NCBI GenBank assembly: GCA_904420255.1
Contig: CAJFUT010000151.1
Span: 1 to 5,881 of the forward strand
DNA: 5,881 nt
Direction: 5' to 3'
Source: an uncultured Angelakisella sp.
GTDB lineage: Bacteria; Bacillota; Clostridia; Oscillospirales; Ruminococcaceae
Shown: piece by piece, positions 3,131 through 5,881 of the stretch
How positions within the stretch are numbered: the first letter of the stretch is position 1
How the letters are laid out: each line of letters starts with the position of its first letter
Made by a program: the position numbers and the translations under genes
Notes under the pieces: generated by a model
The model's input: the letters and a program-made list of their open reading frames with translations, nothing else
The model's database searches: none
What the model was told of the DNA's origin: nothing

Positions 3131-5788
3131 CTAGTCCTCCCGCAGCCGCTCCACCACGGTGTGTTTTTCCGCCGCCCGGCCGGTGAGGACGGGGATGCCC
3201 GCCCCCAGCAGGGCGAACAGGGGGGTCACCAGCAGGAAGGGGGTCAGGTCCAGCCGGTAGGTGAAGAACCAGAACAGCCCCTCAATCGCCCGGAACGCCA
3301 CCGGGCCAAGGGCCAGGGCCAGCGCCAGGGCAAGGCCCACCGCCCCCAGAGCGTACAGGAGCCCTTCCCAGATCAGCATGGCCCGCAGCTGCCGCCCGGT
3401 CATGCCCACGGCCTGGAGCACCGCCAGCTCCCGGCGGCGGGCGATGATGCCGGTGAGGATGGCGTTGAAGAAGTTCAGCACCCCCACCAGCCCCACAATG
3501 AAGCTGAGGGCCCCGCCCAGCAGCAGGAACATGGACCGCATACTCTCAAACTCCGCGGCGTAGGTGGCTTTGCTTTCGTAATCCAGCTCTGGATTCACGT
3601 TTTCCGTGTAGTCCGCCAGGAAGGATTCCATAGCGGCATTGTCCTCGTCTGTGGTGTCGAAGGCATAGTACATGACACTGTTCGTGCCGGTATCTTCCAC
3701 AAAGGTCTGGTCGTTCAGGATGAACTCATCCGCGCCGTAGTAGCGGTAGGAGAGGGCGGAGGGCACCGTCACCAGGGCAGCCACCGTGTAGTCCACGTCC
3801 CGGTATTTCACCGGCCGGGACACATAGTTGACCCCGTCGGGGATGTCCTCGTATGTGGCCCAGACCTCGCCGGTGTCCGGGTCGCAGTACTCGGTTTCCT
3901 CCACATACCGGACGGTGACGGTGTCCCCAAGCCGGGCCCAGTGGGAGGCCATGTCGGTATTCCCGTATTCGTCCTCGCTGTACACGGCGGCGATATTCCG
4001 GCTCCCCGGCTCGTAGAGGGGGCTGAGGTCGCCGTCCAGCACCGTCAGGTGGTCCAGGGCGAAGGCGCTCATGCCGGAGAGCTGGATCCGGTCGGCCAGC
4101 AGGCCCGCCTCGTTCCGCTCCGTCAGCCGGATCAGGTTATCCATCTGTTCCGGGGTATAGAAGCGCTGCTTGTTCTGCCGGAACCAGTCCTCGGCGACAT
4201 ACTCCAGGGCGCCGAAGGTCTGGCCGTACACCACGCCGCTGTCCGTGACGCCCCCCTGGGCGTCGATGTCATCCATGGCCTGCCGGGGCACGGCCATGTC
4301 GTTGGTAAAGTCCAGGACGCTGTTCTGGAACTTGCCGGCGCTTGCCACAATGAAGTCGCTGGCGGTGAAGTTGGAGACATACTTATCCATATCAAATCCG
4401 CCGGCAATGTTCACCGTTACGGTGAGCAGCACCACCGCCAGGGAAAGGGAGAGGACGGTCACCACGGTTTTCCCCTTGCTGCGGCCCAGGTTTGCCCAGG
4501 CCATGGTGAGGGGGCTGACCTTCCGGGCCTTCCGGCCCTTGGCGCAGGGTTTGCCGCCGCCTTCGGTGTAGCGCACCGCTTCCACCGGGGAGACCCTGGC
4601 CGCCATCCGCCCGGGCTTGCGGCAGGAGATCAGCACGGTGAAGAGGGCGAACGCCGCAGCGGCGGCGAAGATCCAGGGACTCACCGAGGTCATGACCACC
4701 ACGCCGTTGAGCTGCGACACAATCACCGGGGTCAGCTGCCCGCCGATGAGCCAGCCGGCCCCAAGGCCGATGGGGATGCCGGCGGCGGAAAGGGCCAGGG
4801 CCTGGAGGCGGATGATCCGCCGGAGCTGCCGGGGGGTGGTGCCGATGGTCTTGAGCAGCCCGTAAAATCGGATATCCCCCGCCACCGAAATCTGGAACAC
4901 ATTGTAGATGATGAGGTAGCCGGTGAAGATGATCAGCAGGATGACGGCCGTGATGGCGATGACCACGATTGGGTCCGCGTTGTCCGACAGCCGGGCGCCG
5001 GTGTAGCCCCAGTTGACCCCGATGTTGATGTAGTCGTCCCCGGCGGTCACGCTCTGGTAGCCGTGGTCGGCCAGGATCCGGTTCAGGTCCTGTTCAATGC
5101 GCCGGGAGCCGCTTTTCAGCATCACATCCAGGTTCCAGCTGCCGGTCATGCCGTCGGCGGAGGTGCCGGGCGTCACGCCAACCTCCGCGAGGACCTCCTC
5201 CAGGCGGCTCTCAGAGATCAGGATGTGGTTGGCCACAATGGCTTCGTCGTATTCCCACCAGCCGCAGAGGGTGAAGGTCTGGGTGGTTTCATGGCCGTCC
5301 ACGTCAAAGGTGAGGGTGAACCTTGCCCCCAGTTCCGGCTCCATCCCCAGCAGCTCCAGCACATGGGTATCGGTGGCGGCCTCATCGGTGCCCTCCTCCG
5401 GCAGGCGGCCCTCCACCGGGTCGCAGTACATCCAGTGGGCCTCGTTGGCGTCGGCGTAGCTCACCTCCACATGGGATTTGTTGAAGGGCACGTCCGCCGG
5501 CATCCCCAGGTACCGCCGTTCCCCCCACTGGTCGATGAGAGGGTCGTCCTTCAGCTCCTCAAACTGCGCCTCGGTCAGGTACTTGAACCCGCCGTGGGAA
5601 AAGCCGCCCGCCTGGCGGAAGTTGGACTGCTGGATGCCCTCGTTGATGGACAGGGCGATGGTGAAGAGGCTGGTGAACAGCACCGCCGTCAGGGCGATGG
5701 CCGCGATGGCGATGAGATTCCGGGTGCGGCTGGCCTGCAGGCTCTTCCAGGCCAGACGGCGGATGGATTTTTGATTGGAGACCTTCAT
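3131..5788 (-). CDS. ABC transporter permease, FtsX/MacB family
   Basis: This 885-residue integral membrane protein is built from two FtsX-type units. Helix 1 is at about 24-47 (LIAIAAIALTAVLFTSLF), followed by a large extracytoplasmic domain at about 50-270. Helices 2-4 lie at about 273-299, 329-350 and 371-389. After a cytoplasmic linker rich in Lys, Arg and Gly (390-440), helix 5 (441-462) leads to a second extracytoplasmic domain (about 463-750). Helices 6-8 lie at about 752-779, 806-830 and 849-870. Each unit has the cytoplasmic coupling segment expected to touch the ATPase: FYGLLKTIGTTPRQLRRI (about 308-325) and RRRELAVLQAVGMTGRQLRA (784-803). The family moves lipids, lipoproteins, peptides or drugs outward, or works as a mechanotransmitter; the substrate is not evident. 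Translation starts 13 bp after the ATPase gene, with an AAGGGGG-like site. The ORF is intact and much more GC-rich than the genes to its left. Confidence 0.95.
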   Translation of the reverse strand: MKVSNQKSIRRLAWKSLQASRTRNLIAIAAIALTAVLFTSLFTIALSINEGIQQSNFRQAGGFSHGGFKYLTEAQFEELKDDPLIDQWGERRYLGMPADVPFNKSHVEVSYADANEAHWMYCDPVEGRLPEEGTDEAATDTHVLELLGMEPELGARFTLTFDVDGHETTQTFTLCGWWEYDEAIVANHILISESRLEEVLAEVGVTPGTSADGMTGSWNLDVMLKSGSRRIEQDLNRILADHGYQSVTAGDDYINIGVNWGYTGARLSDNADPIVVIAITAVILLIIFTGYLIIYNVFQISVAGDIRFYGLLKTIGTTPRQLRRIIRLQALALSAAGIPIGLGAGWLIGGQLTPVIVSQLNGVVVMTSVSPWIFAAAAAFALFTVLISCRKPGRMAARVSPVEAVRYTEGGGKPCAKGRKARKVSPLTMAWANLGRSKGKTVVTVLSLSLAVVLLTVTVNIAGGFDMDKYVSNFTASDFIVASAGKFQNSVLDFTNDMAVPRQAMDDIDAQGGVTDSGVVYGQTFGALEYVAEDWFRQNKQRFYTPEQMDNLIRLTERNEAGLLADRIQLSGMSAFALDHLTVLDGDLSPLYEPGSRNIAAVYSEDEYGNTDMASHWARLGDTVTVRYVEETEYCDPDTGEVWATYEDIPDGVNYVSRPVKYRDVDYTVAALVTVPSALSYRYYGADEFILNDQTFVEDTGTNSVMYYAFDTTDEDNAAMESFLADYTENVNPELDYESKATYAAEFESMRSMFLLLGGALSFIVGLVGVLNFFNAILTGIIARRRELAVLQAVGMTGRQLRAMLIWEGLLYALGAVGLALALALALGPVAFRAIEGLFWFFTYRLDLTPFLLVTPLFALLGAGIPVLTGRAAEKHTVVERLRED

Positions 5789-5801
5789 CCTGCCCGCCCC
5801 C

Positions 5802-5881
5802 TTACCGCGTCACGATCCGGCCGTCCTCGATGCGGACGATCCGGTCGGAGAGCTGGGCGATCTCCTCGTTGTGGGTGATCA
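5802..5881 (-). CDS. ABC transporter ATP-binding protein, C-terminal end (partial)
   Basis: The frame ending in TAA at 5802-5804 gives ITHNEEIAQLSDRIVRIEDG and then RIVTR. The Thr-His-Asn at its start is the switch histidine (H-loop) of an ABC ATPase. The following helix and the I-x-D-G-R-I strand are the usual end of the LolD/MacB/SalX-type ATPases that energise FtsX-family permeases. The rest of the gene, including Walker A, the signature motif and Walker B, lies beyond the window edge. It is upstream of, and almost certainly co-transcribed with, the permease gene that starts 13 bp later. Confidence 0.93.
   Translation of the reverse strand, partial: ITHNEEIAQLSDRIVRIEDGRIVTR

Noticed and set aside
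2999..5878. A 959-codon open frame on the plus strand opposite the ABC permease
   Set aside because: Its product is rich in Gly, His, Pro, Arg and Gln with no recognisable domain, and it covers the whole antisense of a clear FtsX-family permease and the ATPase tail. Long antisense frames are expected in very GC-rich genes.

Overview
The window looks like chromosomal DNA from a GC-rich member of the Firmicutes/Clostridia, perhaps an Oscillospiraceae-type gut bacterium. This is an inference. It rests on strong AGGAGG-type ribosome binding sites, very GC-rich codon use in the ABC-transporter part, and the protein families present. No rRNA, tRNA, CRISPR array or recognisable transposase is visible. 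Apart from the tail of one gene at the left edge, every gene lies on the minus strand, so the region is best read from right to left.

Right part (3131-5881): the last 26 codons of an ABC-transporter ATPase are followed after 13 bp by a full-length 885-residue FtsX/MacB-type permease. Together they form a typical two-gene exporter or lipoprotein/peptide-handling ABC operon. Three hairpins between 3010 and 3115 then separate it from the next gene.

Middle part (2019-3000): a TetR/AcrR-family repressor gene of visibly lower GC sits between two A/T-rich intergenic regions. Inverted copies of the same 19-nt sequence (18 of 19 identical) flank the gene. At each site the 10-nt core of this sequence is also one arm of a local inverted repeat. 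One site surrounds the TATAAT of the repressor's own promoter. The other lies just ahead of the next gene set. The simplest reading is that the repressor controls itself and the downstream operon. A 16-bp hairpin overlaps its stop codon.

Left part (169-2152): a compact, translationally coupled set of genes follows. It comprises a possible 29-codon leader or decayed ORF, a 161-residue soluble protein of unknown family, a 56-residue single-pass membrane protein, and a 393-residue protein with a C-terminal DUF1266 domain behind a long acidic N-terminal region. None has a known biochemical role. The tight spacing, with each downstream ribosome binding site lying in or touching the end of the gene before it, argues that they act together. 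This candidate TetR-controlled DUF1266 cassette is the most interesting part of the window.

Left edge (1-168): the last 24 codons of a plus-strand gene encode a membrane-spanning tail with a short basic end. That gene and the DUF1266 operon converge on a perfect 16-bp hairpin that can serve as a shared terminator.
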